Notes: generated by a model from the letters alone, not told the origin. A stretch of 64,000 nt of DNA from Pseudomonas sp. LBUM920 (GCF_003852315.1 NZ_CP027762.1:4631501-4695500), one strand, 5' to 3'. Positions 10,101 through 18,973 are shown, counted from the stretch's first letter. Program-made: numbers and translations.

Positions 10101-13100
10101 CCTGAGGTGTAGATCAAGTACGCCTGATGCTGCGCCAAGCTGATAAAGGGCAGCTCGTCGGCCGGGTAATTGGCGAGCACCGGCAGGTCATCTTCCAGGC
10201 ACCAGCACGCCACCGTCGCCGGCAGTTCACCGAGGGCTTGGAACATTGCCGCGTCACTGAGCAGCAGGCCGATGCCGCTGTCTTCGATCATGTAGTGCAA
10301 GCGGTCCAGCGGGTATTCCGGGTCCAGCGGCACATAGGCGCCACCGGCCTTGAGGATCGCCAACAAGCCAATCACCATTTCCAGAGAACGCGGCAACGCC
10401 AGGCCGACGCGCACCTGTGGGCCGACGCCGCGCTCGCGCAGCATCCACGCCAGGCGATTGGCGCGGGCGTCCAGTTCGCGGTAGGTAAGGGTTTCACCGG
10501 CAAAGGTCAGCGCGGGCGCATCGGGACGATTAATCGCCTGTTGCGTGAACAGCGGGTGGATGCACTGGTCGAGGCGGTGCTCACCGGCCTCGATGCCCAA
10601 GCTGTTTTGCAGCGCGCGCTGCTCGGTGGCCGTCAGCAGAGGCAGTTCGCTGAGACGCTGTTGCGGGTTGGCAATCAACGCTTCCAGCAGGTTGCACCAA
10701 TGCTCGGCCATGCGCGCAATGCGCGGCGCGTCGAACAGGTCGGTGCTGTAGGTCAGGCAGCAACCCAGGCGATGGTCGAGGTCGGTGACTTCCAGGTTGA
10801 GGTCAAACTTGGTCGCGCGGGCATCGTTGGCCAGGTACTCGACGGTCATGCCGGCCAATTGGCGGCTCTGCTGGAATTCCCAGCGCTGCACGTTGCACAT
10901 CACCTGGAACAGTGGGTTGTAGGCCGCGCTACGCGGGGGTTGCAGGGCTTCCACCAAATGATCGAACGGCAGGTCCTGATGGGACTGGCCTTCGATCACG
11001 GTGTGGCGCACCTGCTCGAACAATTCAGCGACATTCATCTGCCCATCGAGCTGGCAACGCAGCACCTGGGTGTTGAGGAACGCGCCGATCAGCCCTTCGC
11101 TTTCCGGGCGAATCCGGTTGGCCACCGGCGCGCCGATGCGCAGGTCGGTCTGGCCGCTGTAGCGGTAGAGCAACACGGCCAGGGTGGCGGTCATGGTCAT
11201 GAACAGGGTCAGGCCGCGTTCGGCATTGAAGGCGCGCACGCGGGCGGCCAGTTCATCGCTCAGGTCAAAGCGGTACAGCTCGCCCTGATGGCTTTGCACC
11301 GGCGGACGCGGGCGGTCGCCGGGCAGTTCGAGCAGTGGATGCTCATGCCCAAGCTGCCCGATCCAGTAGTCCAGTTGGCGCTGGCGCTCACCGGACTCCA
11401 GCCATTGGCGCTGCCACACGCTGTAGTCGAGGTACTGCACCGGCAACGGCGCCAGCGGCGAGTCGCGCTCGTCGATAAAGGCCTCGTACAGCGCGCTGAG
11501 TTCACGCGCGAAGATGTCCATCGCCCAGCCTTCGGTGACGATGTGGTGCAGGGTCAGCACCAGGTAGTGTTCCTGCTCGCCGGCCTTGACCAGACACGCG
11601 CGCAGCAATGGCCCGGTTTCCAGGTTGAAAGGCGTATGGGCTTCGTGGTCGGCCAGTTGTTGCAGGCGCAGCTGACGCTCGGCTTCATTGAGCGCCGAGA
11701 AATCCTGCCAATCCATGCGCAGTCCGGTTTGCCTGGCGACTTTTTGCTGGGCCACGCCGTCGACGCTCGGGAAGGTTGTGCGCAAGGTTTCGTGACGCAT
11801 GATCAGGGCTTGCAACGCCGCCTCGAACCGCCCCACGTCCAGCACGCCACGCAGGCGCGCCATGCCGCCGACGTTGTAGGCCGGGCTGTCCGGCTCCATC
11901 TGCCACAGGAACCACATGCGCTGCTGGGAATAGGACAGCGGCACCGGCGCGCTGCGGTCGACCTTGGCGATAGCGGTTTGCTGGTTGCGCTGGCCCGAGG
12001 CTTGGATCAGGCCGACTTGCTCGGCAAAGGCGCCCAGCTCGCTGGCTTCGAACAAGGTGCGCAGCGGCAGCTCGACGTCGCAGGCCTGGCGGGTGCGCGA
12101 GATGATTTGCGTGGCCAGCAACGAGTGGCCACCGAGGGCGAAGAAGTCGTCGCCCAGGCCAATGCGAGGCAGGCCGAGGACTTCGCGCCAGATCGCCGCA
12201 ATCTGCTGCTGCAATGGGGTTTGGGGTTCGATGTGTTCACGGGTTTGCCACACCGGCGCCGGCAATGCACGGCGGTCCAGTTTGCCGCTGGGGCTCAGCG
12301 GCATCGCATCCAGACGCATCAGTTGCGCGGGCACCATGTATTCCGGCAGCTCGTCGGCCAGGGCGGTTTTTACCTGCTGCTCGTCCAGTGCGGTGCTGGC
12401 GGTGTAGTAGCCGATTAACTGCTGGTCACGCACCAGCACCACGGCTTGGGCAATGCCGTCCATGGCCAACAGGCGTGCTTCGATTTCTTCCGGTTCCACG
12501 CGAAAGCCACGCAGTTTGACCTGCTGATCGAGCCGGCCGAGGTATTCGAGTACGCCGTCAGCGCTCCAGCGCACGCGGTCCCCGGTGCGATACAGGCGTG
12601 CGCCCGCCTCGCCCAGTGGGTCGGCGACAAAACGTTCGGCGGTCAGCCCGGCGCGGCCGAGGTAACCGCGCGCCAGGCCGATGCCGCCGATGCACAATTC
12701 GCCCGGCACACCGGCCGGCAATGGGTTGAGGTGTTCGTCCAGCACGCGACAGATCACATTGCCCAGCGGCCGGCCAATCGGCGAGCGTTCGCCGTCCTCG
12801 GCCTGGCACTGCCAGTGGGTGACGTTGATCGCGGTTTCCGTCGGGCCATAACGGTTGTGCAGTTGCACCGCCGGCAACTGCGCCAAGACGCGGTTGCGCA
12901 GTTCGGCGGGCAACGCTTCACCGCCTGAGAACAGGCGGCGCAAGCTGGTGCATTCGGCCACCAGCGGCTCATCGATAAACAGCTGCAACAGCGGCGGCAC
13001 AAAGTGCAGGGTGGTTACGCCGTGTTCCTGCACCAACTGCGCGATGCGGTGCGGGTCGCGATGCTCGCCGGGGCCGGCCAGCACCAGGCGGCAACCGGTG

Positions 13101-16100
13101 ATCAATGGCCAGAAGCACTCCCACACCGACACGTCGAAACTGATCGGCGCTTTTTGCATCAGCACATCGGTGTCGTTGAGTTGATACGTGGCTTGCATCC
13201 ACTGCAAACGCTCGGCCAGCGCCGCATGGGTATTGCCCACGCCCTTGGGTTGGCCGGTGGAGCCGGAGGTGTAAATCACGTAGGCGAGGTTGTCGCCCTG
13301 CAGATGCAAACCCGGTGCCTGGGTCGGCCAGCTGTCGAGGTGCAGGCTGTCCATGGCGATCACGCACACGCCTTCGGGTGCCGGTAGCAACTCGAGCAGT
13401 GCGGTTTGGGTCAACAGCAGGTGTACGCCGCTGTCCTGGAGCATGTAGGCCAGGCGGTCGGCGGGGTAATCCGGGTCGAGCGGCACATAGGCGCCACCGG
13501 CCTTGATGATCGCCAGCAGGCCGATCAACAGTTGCGGCGAGCGTTCGGCGGCGATGGCCACGCACACATCCGGGCCAACGCCCTTGTCGCGCAGGTAATG
13601 GGCCAGGCGGTTGGCCTGGGTGTGCAGTTGGGCGAAGGTCAGGTTGCCGTCGTGCCAGACCAGCGCGGTGTTGTCCGCGGTGTGTTGGCTGAGCAGCTCG
13701 GGCAGCCACTGCTGCGCCGGCGTGCACGGCGCTTCACTCCACGGCTGTTGTTCGTCGGTTTGCATCAGCTGCAAGTCGCCGATGGCCTGTAGCGGTTGCT
13801 CGCACACGGCGTGCAGCACGTTGATGTAGTGCTCGGCGAGACGCTGAATGGTTGCGCGGTCGAATAATTCGTCGGCGTAGTCGAACGACAGGCTCAAGCG
13901 CCCGTTGCGGTCTTCTTCGCTGTGCAGTTGCAGGTCGAACTTGGCTTCGCGGCTGTGCCATGGCAACTCATCGGCGAGCATGCCCGGCAGGCGGCGCAAG
14001 GCACTCAGGTCGCGTTGCTGGTGGTTGAACATGACTTGGAACAGGCCCTGTTCGCGGGCGTGGGGGAAGGCTTCCAGCAGTTGCTCGAACGGCAGGTCCT
14101 GATGCGCCTGGGCGCCCAGCGCAGCCTGACGGGTGGCCGCCAACAATTGATTGAACGGCAGGCGCCCGTCCAGCTCGGCGCGCAGCACCAGGGTGCTGAT
14201 GAAGAAACCGATCAGGCCTTGGGTTTCCTGGCGCGGCCGGTTGGCATTAGGCACGCCGATGCGGATATCGCGCTGGCCGCTGTAGCGGTAGAGCAGGCTT
14301 TGAAACGCCGCCAGCAGCAGCATGAACGGGGTGGCTTGGTGGTCTTGGGCGGCCTGGCGAATCGCTGCACTGAGGCCGGCATCCAGGCGCACGCTATGGC
14401 GCGACGCGCTGTGGCGTTGTTGCGCCGAGCGCGGATGGTCGGTGGCCAGGCTCAGGCTCGGATGCTCCTCGCCCAATTGGGTTTTCCAGTACGCCAGTTG
14501 CCGCTGACCTTCCCCTTCAGCCAGCCATTGGCGCTGCCAGCTGCCGTAGTCGGCGTATTGCAGGGCCAGTGGCGGTAGCTCCAAAGTCTGGCCTTGCGTC
14601 GCGGCGGCATACAGGCGCGAGAATTCGTCGATGAGAATATTCAGCGACCAACCGTCGGCGATGATGTGGTGCAGCGTCACCAGCAATTGGTGGTCTTCAT
14701 CGTCCAGGCGCACCAGGGTCACCCACAGCAGCGGGCCTTTTTCCAGGTCAAACTGGGTGCGCGCTTCGTCTTCGCGGATCTGCTGCGCGCGAGCCTCGCG
14801 CTCGGCGTCAGGCAGGTCGCTGAGGTCGATAATTTGCAGGTCGAATTCGGCGCTTGCCTGCACACGCTGGAAGGCCTGACCGTCGCGCTCGTAGAAACGC
14901 GTACGCAGGGCTTCATGACGCTCGATCAAGTGCTGGAAGCTGGCGCGCACGGCGTCTTCGTCCAACTCGCCGCGCAAACGCAAGGCGCCGGGGATGGTGT
15001 AGGCGCTGCTCTGCGGGTCGAGTTGCCAGGTGATCCACAGGCGGTTTTGCGCCAGGGATTGCGGCAGGTCGTCCTGGCGCGACAAGGCATGAATTGCGCC
15101 TTGAGCAACGCCACCGTCCTGCTGCAATTGCGCAACGCTTGCGGCAAAGCTCGCAAGGGTCGGCGCTTCGAACAGCATGCGCAGGTTCAGCTCCAGCCCC
15201 AGGGTTTCGCGCAGGCGCGCGACCACTTGGGTGGCGGTGATGGAGTTACCGCCGAGCAGGAAAAAGTGGTCATCCGCCGCGACGGTTGCGACCTGTAACT
15301 GCTCGCACCAGATTGCGCCGATCTGGCTTTGCAGTTCGGATTCCAACACCGCATCGCTCACGTGCGCTTGCAGGTCGGGGAACTGCGCATAGCTGTCGAG
15401 GCTGCCGTCGGCGTGGCGGATCGCGCAGGCTGAACGCTGCACCTTGCCGCTGGACGTCTTCGGCAAGGCGCCGGGGTTGAGCAGTACCACCACGCTCGGG
15501 GCTTGTTGATACGCCTCGGCCACGGCCTGGCGGATGGCTTTGATCAGCGCGTCGGGCGGCAGGATTTTCTGCACGCTGCGGCTGATTTCGGCGGCGATGC
15601 CGATGCCTTCCAGGCCCTGGTCATTCACTGCAAAAGCGGCGACGCGGCCCTTGCGCACCACTTCCACTTCGCGCTCGATGGTGTGTTCGATGTCCTGCGG
15701 GTACAGGTTATGGCCGCGCACGATCAGCAGGTCTTTGAGGCGGCCGGTGATGTACACCTGGCCCTCGCGGATAAAACCCAGGTCGCCGGTGCGCAGCCAG
15801 GTGCGGTCGGCGTGCTGTACAAACGTCTTGGCCGACGCTTGCGGGTTGCGCCAGTAGCCGTGGGCGATGCTCGGGCCGCTGGCCCACAGTTCGCCGACGT
15901 GGTTATCCGGCAGTTCGCTCAGCGTGTGCGGGTCGGCGATCAACACCGCGTGCTCCGGCTGGCTGGTGCCGCAGCTCATGATCGCGTTGCCCTGCCCCGG
16001 TTCGGCGCGGTTGGCGGCCAACGCCTGTTCATCCAGGCACAAGGCCGGGATACCGTGGCCGCGGGTGCCGCCAGCGACGAACAGGGTCGCCTCGGCCAGG

Positions 16101-17071
16101 CCGTAGGAGGCGAAGAAATTGTTCGGGGTGAAGCCACACATCGCGAACTTCTCGGCGAAGCGTTCCAGGGTGTCGAGGCGGATCGGTTCAGAGCCCGAAT
16201 AGGCCACGCGCCAGGTGCTCAAGTCGAGGCGCTCCAGGGCTGATTCGCTGACCCGCTCGCTGCACAGGCGGTAGGCGAAATCCGGGCCACCGCTGATGGT
16301 GCCGCGGTATTCACTGATTGCCTCCAGCCAACGCAGCGGCCGGCCAAGGAAGTACGCCGGCGACATCAACACGCACGGCACGCCGCTGAAGATCGGTTGC
16401 AGCAGGCCGCCGATCAGGCCCATGTCGTGGTACAGCGGCAGCCAGCTGACGATCACGTCATCCGGGTTGAGGTCGATGCCGAAGCCACGACGGATCAGCA
16501 CTTCGTTGGCCACCAGGTTGCCGTGGCTGACTTGCACGCCTTTGGGCAATGCGGTGGAACCGGAGGTGTATTGCAGGAAGGCGATGTCATCGGCGTGCAG
16601 TTCGGGTTCGACCCAGCGCTCGGCGAGCTGTGCCTCCAGGGTGTCGACGCTCAGCACCGGGGGGGCGTTTTCGATCTGCGCCAGGCCGTCGCCGAGGCTG
16701 GCGATGGTCAGCAGCACGCGCGGTTCGGCGTCACTGATGATCGACAGCAAGCGCTCCTGGTGATGCCGGCGCGTGGACTCTGGCGGATACGCCGGCACTG
16801 CGATAACCCCGGCGTACAGGCAGCCAAAAAACGCCGCAACGTAGTCCGGGCCGCTGGGAAACAACAGCACCGCGCGCTCGCCCAACGCCACATTGGCCTG
16901 CAAGGCGGCGGCGATCGTGCGGGCGCGCTGGTCCAGGTCACGGTAGCTGAGCACAACGTTTTGCTCGGCGCAGTCGGCGAGGAAGCGCAGGGCCACCTGG
17001 TCCGGGGTCTGCGCGGCGCGACGTTGAAGAGACTGGACCAGAGTGCGGGGAAGTTCGAAGGCGTCCATCAT
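4175..17071 (-). CDS. pvdL: Pyoverdine NRPS PvdL (acyl-ligase start module plus three amino-acid modules)
   Basis: 4298 residues, close to other PvdL proteins. Domain order is FAAL-type acyl-AMP ligase (about 1-580, core near 172), carrier (GGNS near 607), condensation (about 665-1090, HHIIADGW), adenylation (about 1140-1600), carrier (near 1645), condensation (about 1705-2130), adenylation (core near 2324), carrier with GGDSI (near 2709), epimerase (about 2765-3200, HHLVVDGVSW), condensation (about 3220-3640, NHHILIDAW), adenylation (core near 3844) and carrier (near 4232). There is no thioesterase. This is the fatty-acyl-Glu-D-Tyr-Dab assembly that starts ferribactin, the pyoverdine precursor. 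The epimerase after module three explains D-Tyr, and the Tyr-Dab pair becomes the chromophore. Amino-acid identities come from the family, not from decoded pockets. The start has AGGA upstream. Confidence 0.96.
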   Translation of the reverse strand: MMDAFELPRTLVQSLQRRAAQTPDQVALRFLADCAEQNVVLSYRDLDQRARTIAAALQANVALGERAVLLFPSGPDYVAAFFGCLYAGVIAVPAYPPESTRRHHQERLLSIISDAEPRVLLTIASLGDGLAQIENAPPVLSVDTLEAQLAERWVEPELHADDIAFLQYTSGSTALPKGVQVSHGNLVANEVLIRRGFGIDLNPDDVIVSWLPLYHDMGLIGGLLQPIFSGVPCVLMSPAYFLGRPLRWLEAISEYRGTISGGPDFAYRLCSERVSESALERLDLSTWRVAYSGSEPIRLDTLERFAEKFAMCGFTPNNFFASYGLAEATLFVAGGTRGHGIPALCLDEQALAANRAEPGQGNAIMSCGTSQPEHAVLIADPHTLSELPDNHVGELWASGPSIAHGYWRNPQASAKTFVQHADRTWLRTGDLGFIREGQVYITGRLKDLLIVRGHNLYPQDIEHTIEREVEVVRKGRVAAFAVNDQGLEGIGIAAEISRSVQKILPPDALIKAIRQAVAEAYQQAPSVVVLLNPGALPKTSSGKVQRSACAIRHADGSLDSYAQFPDLQAHVSDAVLESELQSQIGAIWCEQLQVATVAADDHFFLLGGNSITATQVVARLRETLGLELNLRMLFEAPTLASFAASVAQLQQDGGVAQGAIHALSRQDDLPQSLAQNRLWITWQLDPQSSAYTIPGALRLRGELDEDAVRASFQHLIERHEALRTRFYERDGQAFQRVQASAEFDLQIIDLSDLPDAEREARAQQIREDEARTQFDLEKGPLLWVTLVRLDDEDHQLLVTLHHIIADGWSLNILIDEFSRLYAAATQGQTLELPPLALQYADYGSWQRQWLAEGEGQRQLAYWKTQLGEEHPSLSLATDHPRSAQQRHSASRHSVRLDAGLSAAIRQAAQDHQATPFMLLLAAFQSLLYRYSGQRDIRIGVPNANRPRQETQGLIGFFISTLVLRAELDGRLPFNQLLAATRQAALGAQAHQDLPFEQLLEAFPHAREQGLFQVMFNHQQRDLSALRRLPGMLADELPWHSREAKFDLQLHSEEDRNGRLSLSFDYADELFDRATIQRLAEHYINVLHAVCEQPLQAIGDLQLMQTDEQQPWSEAPCTPAQQWLPELLSQHTADNTALVWHDGNLTFAQLHTQANRLAHYLRDKGVGPDVCVAIAAERSPQLLIGLLAIIKAGGAYVPLDPDYPADRLAYMLQDSGVHLLLTQTALLELLPAPEGVCVIAMDSLHLDSWPTQAPGLHLQGDNLAYVIYTSGSTGQPKGVGNTHAALAERLQWMQATYQLNDTDVLMQKAPISFDVSVWECFWPLITGCRLVLAGPGEHRDPHRIAQLVQEHGVTTLHFVPPLLQLFIDEPLVAECTSLRRLFSGGEALPAELRNRVLAQLPAVQLHNRYGPTETAINVTHWQCQAEDGERSPIGRPLGNVICRVLDEHLNPLPAGVPGELCIGGIGLARGYLGRAGLTAERFVADPLGEAGARLYRTGDRVRWSADGVLEYLGRLDQQVKLRGFRVEPEEIEARLLAMDGIAQAVVLVRDQQLIGYYTASTALDEQQVKTALADELPEYMVPAQLMRLDAMPLSPSGKLDRRALPAPVWQTREHIEPQTPLQQQIAAIWREVLGLPRIGLGDDFFALGGHSLLATQIISRTRQACDVELPLRTLFEASELGAFAEQVGLIQASGQRNQQTAIAKVDRSAPVPLSYSQQRMWFLWQMEPDSPAYNVGGMARLRGVLDVGRFEAALQALIMRHETLRTTFPSVDGVAQQKVARQTGLRMDWQDFSALNEAERQLRLQQLADHEAHTPFNLETGPLLRACLVKAGEQEHYLVLTLHHIVTEGWAMDIFARELSALYEAFIDERDSPLAPLPVQYLDYSVWQRQWLESGERQRQLDYWIGQLGHEHPLLELPGDRPRPPVQSHQGELYRFDLSDELAARVRAFNAERGLTLFMTMTATLAVLLYRYSGQTDLRIGAPVANRIRPESEGLIGAFLNTQVLRCQLDGQMNVAELFEQVRHTVIEGQSHQDLPFDHLVEALQPPRSAAYNPLFQVMCNVQRWEFQQSRQLAGMTVEYLANDARATKFDLNLEVTDLDHRLGCCLTYSTDLFDAPRIARMAEHWCNLLEALIANPQQRLSELPLLTATEQRALQNSLGIEAGEHRLDQCIHPLFTQQAINRPDAPALTFAGETLTYRELDARANRLAWMLRERGVGPQVRVGLALPRSLEMVIGLLAILKAGGAYVPLDPEYPLDRLHYMIEDSGIGLLLSDAAMFQALGELPATVACWCLEDDLPVLANYPADELPFISLAQHQAYLIYTSGSTGKPKGVVVSHGEIAMHCQAVIERFGMRADDCELHFYSINFDAATERLLVPLLSGAQVVVRAQGQWDAEEICALIRTHRINILGFTPSYGSQLAQWLATQQQTLPVRMCITGGEALTGEHLQRIRAAFQPEVFFNAYGPTETVVMPLASLAPEHVEEGAGSVPIGSIIGARVAYILDADLALVPQGATGELYVGGAGLAQGYHQRPGMTAERFVADPFATNGGRLYRTGDLVRQRADGLVEYLGRIDHQVKIRGYRIELGEIETRLLEHQAVREAVVLALDSPSGKQLVAYLVSDADHATLRDALKAHLKTQLPDYMVPAHLIVLDSMPLTANGKLDRRALPQPDPEANRQHYVAPRNELEHTLAAIWCAVLNVQQVGLDDNFFELGGDSILSIQVVSRARQAGIHFSPRDLFQHQTVQTLAAVATRSERVSAEQGVLTGSSGLTPIQHWFFDTAMPNRQHWNQALLLKPLQLLDPHRLEQALLAVLEHHDALRLSFTPRDAQWHAEHMAVPQGGVLMQAQVRDMAQCTALFTDTQRSLDLEHGPLLRALLVDGPQGQQRLLIAIHHLVVDGVSWRVLLEDLQAVYRQLSDGQSVSLPAKTSALRDWAARLQAYASSESLREELSLWQDRLAGPAAVLPVDRPHGSLLTRDADTVSVRLDAQHTRQLLQQAPSAYRTQVNDLLLTALARVLCRWSGHDCALIQLEGHGRETLFDDIDLTRSVGWFTSAYPLRLTPQAEQGASIKAIKEQLRGVPHKGLGYGVLRYLADDLCKQTMAALPSADITFNYLGQFDQSFGADALFHPLDEPAGLAHDSEAPLPNELSVDSQVYGGELVLRWTFSRERHDQQTIRELAEAYLDELQSLIAHCLSDAAGGLTPSDFPLAHLTQPQLDSLPVPASAIEDVYPLTPMQEGLLLHTLLEPGTGLYYMQDRYRINSALDPQRFAQAWQAVIARHEALRASFCWNVGEDMLQVIHKPGSTPIEYLDWSADPQSEQEPRLQALLKAEREAGFDLLNQAPFHLRLIRVGETRYWFMMSNHHILIDAWCRSLLMNDFFEIYMALGEGREAQLATPPRYRDYIAWLQRQNLAQARQWWQHNLQGFERTTPIPSDRPFLREHAGHSGGMVVGDCYTRLEARDGAQLRELAQAHQLTVNTFAQAAWALVLRRLSGERDVLFGVTVAGRPVDMPEMQRTVGLFINSIALRVKLPEDGQRCSVRQWLSGLLDSNMQLREYEYLPLVTIQEHSELPKGQPLFDSLFVFENAPVEVSVLDRAQSLNATSDSGRTHTNFPLTAVCYPGDDLGLHLSYDQRYFDESTVQGMLGEFKRLLLALVQGFHGDMADLPLIGEQEREFLLEGCNQSAHDYPLERSYVELFEAQVAEHPQRIAASCLDQQWTYDELNRRSNGLGHALIAAGVGLDQPVALLAERNLDLLGMIIGSFKAGAGYLPLDPGLPSQRLSRIIDLSRTPLLVCTEACREQAIELLDGTDCQLLVWEEVPGRGENPGVYSGPDNLAYVIYTSGSTGLPKGVMVEQRGMLNNQLSKVPYLDLSPTDVIAQTASQSFDISVWQFLAAPLFGARVDIVPNTLAHDPQGLLAHVQAQGITVLESVPSLIQGMLAQERMSLDGLRWMLPTGEAMPPELAHQWLLRYPDIGLVNAYGPAECSDDVAFFRVDLASTQGTYLPIGTPTDNNRLYVLDGALELVPQGAVGELCVAGTGVGRGYVSDPLRTAQVFVPNPFGAPGARLYRTGDLARRRSDGVLEYVGRIDHQVKIRGYRIELGEIEARLHEQPQVRDAAVGVQEGVNGKHLVGYLVAADESLNPSDRLDRIKQRLRAELPEYMVPLHWLWLERLPLNANGKLDRKALPTLEIGQLHSQDYLAPRNALETTLAAIWAEVLKVDRVGVQDNFFELGGHSLLATQIASRVQKSLQRDVPLRAMFECSTVAELAEYIEGLAANEISAEKVDRLSDLMAELEGL

Positions 17072-17122
17072 GGGGTTCCTGCCTGAAATCGGCTTACGGG
17101 AAAATCGAGAAATAGAGAGCGC

Positions 17123-17875
17123 TTAGCCGGCGGCCAGCTGCCGCGCCGCGCCATTGCGCCAGCGTGCGAGGTGCTCCTCGGCGTAGCGCCGCAGGCAACG
17201 CAGCACGGCGCTTTCGTGCTGCACGAGAAAGAAGTGGTGGCCGTCGAACATGTCCAGAGAGAAGCCGCTGGCGGCGTCGGCCTGCCAGCCAAGCAACTGG
17301 TCGGCGCGTACGCTGTCTTGCTTGCCGCCAAACACGTGGATCGGCATGCCCAGCGGTTCGCGCTGGCCGTAAGTGAAGCTGCCGCAGAGCAGGAAGTCGG
17401 CGCGCAGAATCGGCAGCATCAACTGCATCAATTCGGGGTTGGCCAGGGCCTCTTCAGCGGTGCCCTGCAGTTCGCGCAGGCGGGCGATCAGTTGTTGGTC
17501 AGTTTTTTCAATGGCGTAGTCACTCACATCACGGCGCGCCGGGCCGGCAGTGCCGGAGGCAAACAACGCCAGCGGCTCAGGCACACCGCGCTCGCGCAGG
17601 GCGTGGGTCAATTCGAAGGCAACCAGGCCGCCGAGACTGTGGCCGAACAGGGCATACGGGCCGTTCAGGTCACGGCTGATTTCATCCGCCAACTGCGCTG
17701 CCAAGGCCTTGATGTCGCGCTGCAACGGCTCATCCATACGCATGCCGCGCCCCGGCAATTCCAGTGGGCACACTTGCAACCACTCCGGCAGAGTCCGACG
17801 CCAACGCGCATAGACCATGGCGCTGGCCCCCGAATAGGGCAGGCAAAACAGGCGCAGTCGGGTGGCGGCACTCAT
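17123..17875 (-). CDS. pvdG: Type II thioesterase of pyoverdine biosynthesis
   Basis: 250 residues, alpha/beta hydrolase fold of the external (type II) thioesterases. The nucleophile motif is GHSLGG at 78-83 (Ser80), the acid is probably Asp187 in GGKQDSV, and the catalytic His is in DGHHFFL near 213-214. Such enzymes remove wrong or stalled acyl groups from NRPS carrier domains in the cytoplasm. It precedes pvdL by 51 bases on the same strand and both would be read from the PvdS-type promoter at 18022-18045. The pvdL-pvdG-pvdS order is the same as in P. aeruginosa. Confidence 0.93.
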   Translation of the reverse strand: MSAATRLRLFCLPYSGASAMVYARWRRTLPEWLQVCPLELPGRGMRMDEPLQRDIKALAAQLADEISRDLNGPYALFGHSLGGLVAFELTHALRERGVPEPLALFASGTAGPARRDVSDYAIEKTDQQLIARLRELQGTAEEALANPELMQLMLPILRADFLLCGSFTYGQREPLGMPIHVFGGKQDSVRADQLLGWQADAASGFSLDMFDGHHFFLVQHESAVLRCLRRYAEEHLARWRNGAARQLAAG

Positions 17876-18021
17876 CGGTTGAGCGCTCTCATCAGGCTGA
17901 GGGCGCCCGATAGGCTAAAGGCTCCAAACTGAAACACGCTGTATGCACCGTACAAACCCATGTCGTCCTCCTGCGGGCGCTGATCCTTGGCCGTTTGTTA
18001 ACGGACCTGTCACCCATGAGA

Positions 18022-18045
18022 ACGGACGGTGCCGGCAAATAATTA
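18022..18045 (-). promoter_or_regulatory. PvdS-dependent (iron-starvation box) promoter for pvdG-pvdL
   Basis: On the minus strand TAATT is followed after exactly 16 bases by CGT. The known PvdS promoter signature is TAAAT-N16-CGT, so this differs by one base and has the exact spacing. It lies about 150 bases upstream of pvdG, facing it. Seen in sequence; PvdS control of pvd genes is established for the genus. Confidence 0.7.
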
Positions 18046-18113
18046 GTCTGCGGGCAAGCGCGAGACCGGGTTCACACCTTCCAGAGAGGCATAAGATTAG
18101 TTCGTCTTCTCAT

Positions 18114-18140
18114 TTGACAATCATTATCATTAAGCATAAT
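18114..18140 (+). promoter_or_regulatory. Fur-controlled promoter of pvdS
   Basis: TTGACA (18114-18119) and CATAAT (18135-18140) form a sigma70-like promoter about 75 bases before pvdS. Its spacer is filled by GACAATCATTATCATTAAG (18116-18134), which agrees with the 19-bp Fur consensus at about 15 of 19 positions in the reverse orientation. Iron-loaded Fur bound here would cover the promoter, giving expression only under iron starvation. Confidence 0.8.
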
Positions 18141-18212
18141 TTGTTGCCCGATGTGTAGGAGGCCTCAGCACGGACGCCCTCCCCTAACCTCTTTTGCGAC
18201 AAGGTGATTTCC

Positions 18213-18764
18213 ATGACGGAACAAGTATCCACAGGCAGGTGCGACTCACCGCTTCTCCAGGCATTCGTCGACAATCGTTTGATTCTGGTGAAGATCGCGG
18301 CACGCATTACCGGCTGCCGCTCGCGCGCCGAAGACGTGGTTCAGGACGCCTACTTCAGACTGCAATCGGCGCCGACGATCACCTCATCGTTCAAGGCCCA
18401 ACTGAGTTATCTGTTCCAGATCGTGCGCAACCTGGCGATCGATCACTACCGCAAGCAGGCCCTGGAACTCAAGTACTCCGGGACCGAAGAGGAAGGCTTG
18501 AATGTGGTCATTCACGGCGCTTCACCGGAAACCTCGCATATCAATTTCAACACCCTCGAAAACATCGCCGACGCCCTGACGCAATTGCCCCAACGCACCC
18601 GTTATGCGTTCGAGATGTATCGCCTGCACGGCGTGCCGCAAAAGGATATCGCCAAGGAACTCGGCGTCTCGCCGACCCTGGTGAACTTCATGATTCGTGA
18701 TGCGCTGGTGCATTGCCGCAAGGTGTCGGGCAGCCACAGCGATACGTTTGCGCGGCGAGTCTGA
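18213..18764 (+). CDS. pvdS: Iron-starvation ECF sigma factor PvdS
   Basis: 183 residues from the ATG at 18213, preceded by AAGGTG six bases upstream; a GTG three codons earlier is less likely. Region 2 (about 15-85) contains LVKIAARITGCRSRAEDVVQD and the NLAIDHYRK -10 recognition helix. Region 4 (about 120-172) contains PQKDIAKELGVSPTLVNFMI as the -35 binding helix-turn-helix. It directs RNA polymerase to pyoverdine genes through TAAAT-N16-CGT promoters and is held by the anti-sigma factor FpvR in P. aeruginosa; no anti-sigma gene is present here. A Fur box overlaps its promoter. It is divergent from pvdG-pvdL, which carries a PvdS-type promoter. Confidence 0.96.
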   Translation: MTEQVSTGRCDSPLLQAFVDNRLILVKIAARITGCRSRAEDVVQDAYFRLQSAPTITSSFKAQLSYLFQIVRNLAIDHYRKQALELKYSGTEEEGLNVVIHGASPETSHINFNTLENIADALTQLPQRTRYAFEMYRLHGVPQKDIAKELGVSPTLVNFMIRDALVHCRKVSGSHSDTFARRV

Positions 18765-18780
18765 GTGTGGGGAAAGGGCT

Positions 18781-18953
18781 TGGTGTGGCGAGCGGGCTTG
18801 TTGTGGCGAGCGGGCTTGCCCCGCGTTGGGCTGCGCAGCAGCCCTGAACCAGACACTACGGTCTGACTGAAAAACTGCGGTGGCTTTAGTGGGGCCGCTT
18901 CGCAGCCCTACGCAGGGCAAGCCTGCTCGCCACACCAAGCCTGCTCGCCACAA
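18781..18953. repeat. REP-type composite repeat, family A, copy 1
   Basis: Imperfect inverted repeat of about 170 bases. The left end has two tandem copies of GTGGCGAGCGGGCTTG, then CCCCGCGTTGGGCTGCG; the right end has the complement, CGCAGGGCAAGCCTGCTCGCC, also doubled. The same unit occurs at 30974-31126 and 51392-51543. It lies between the convergent ends of pvdS and the solute-binding protein gene. Confidence 0.85.
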
Positions 18954-18973
18954 CAGCCTCTCAACAAAAGACT

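Noticed and set aside
10127..12418. Open frame of about 760 codons on the plus strand
   Set aside because: Antisense shadow of pvdL; rich in Gln, His and Arg as expected from reading NRPS modules backwards.
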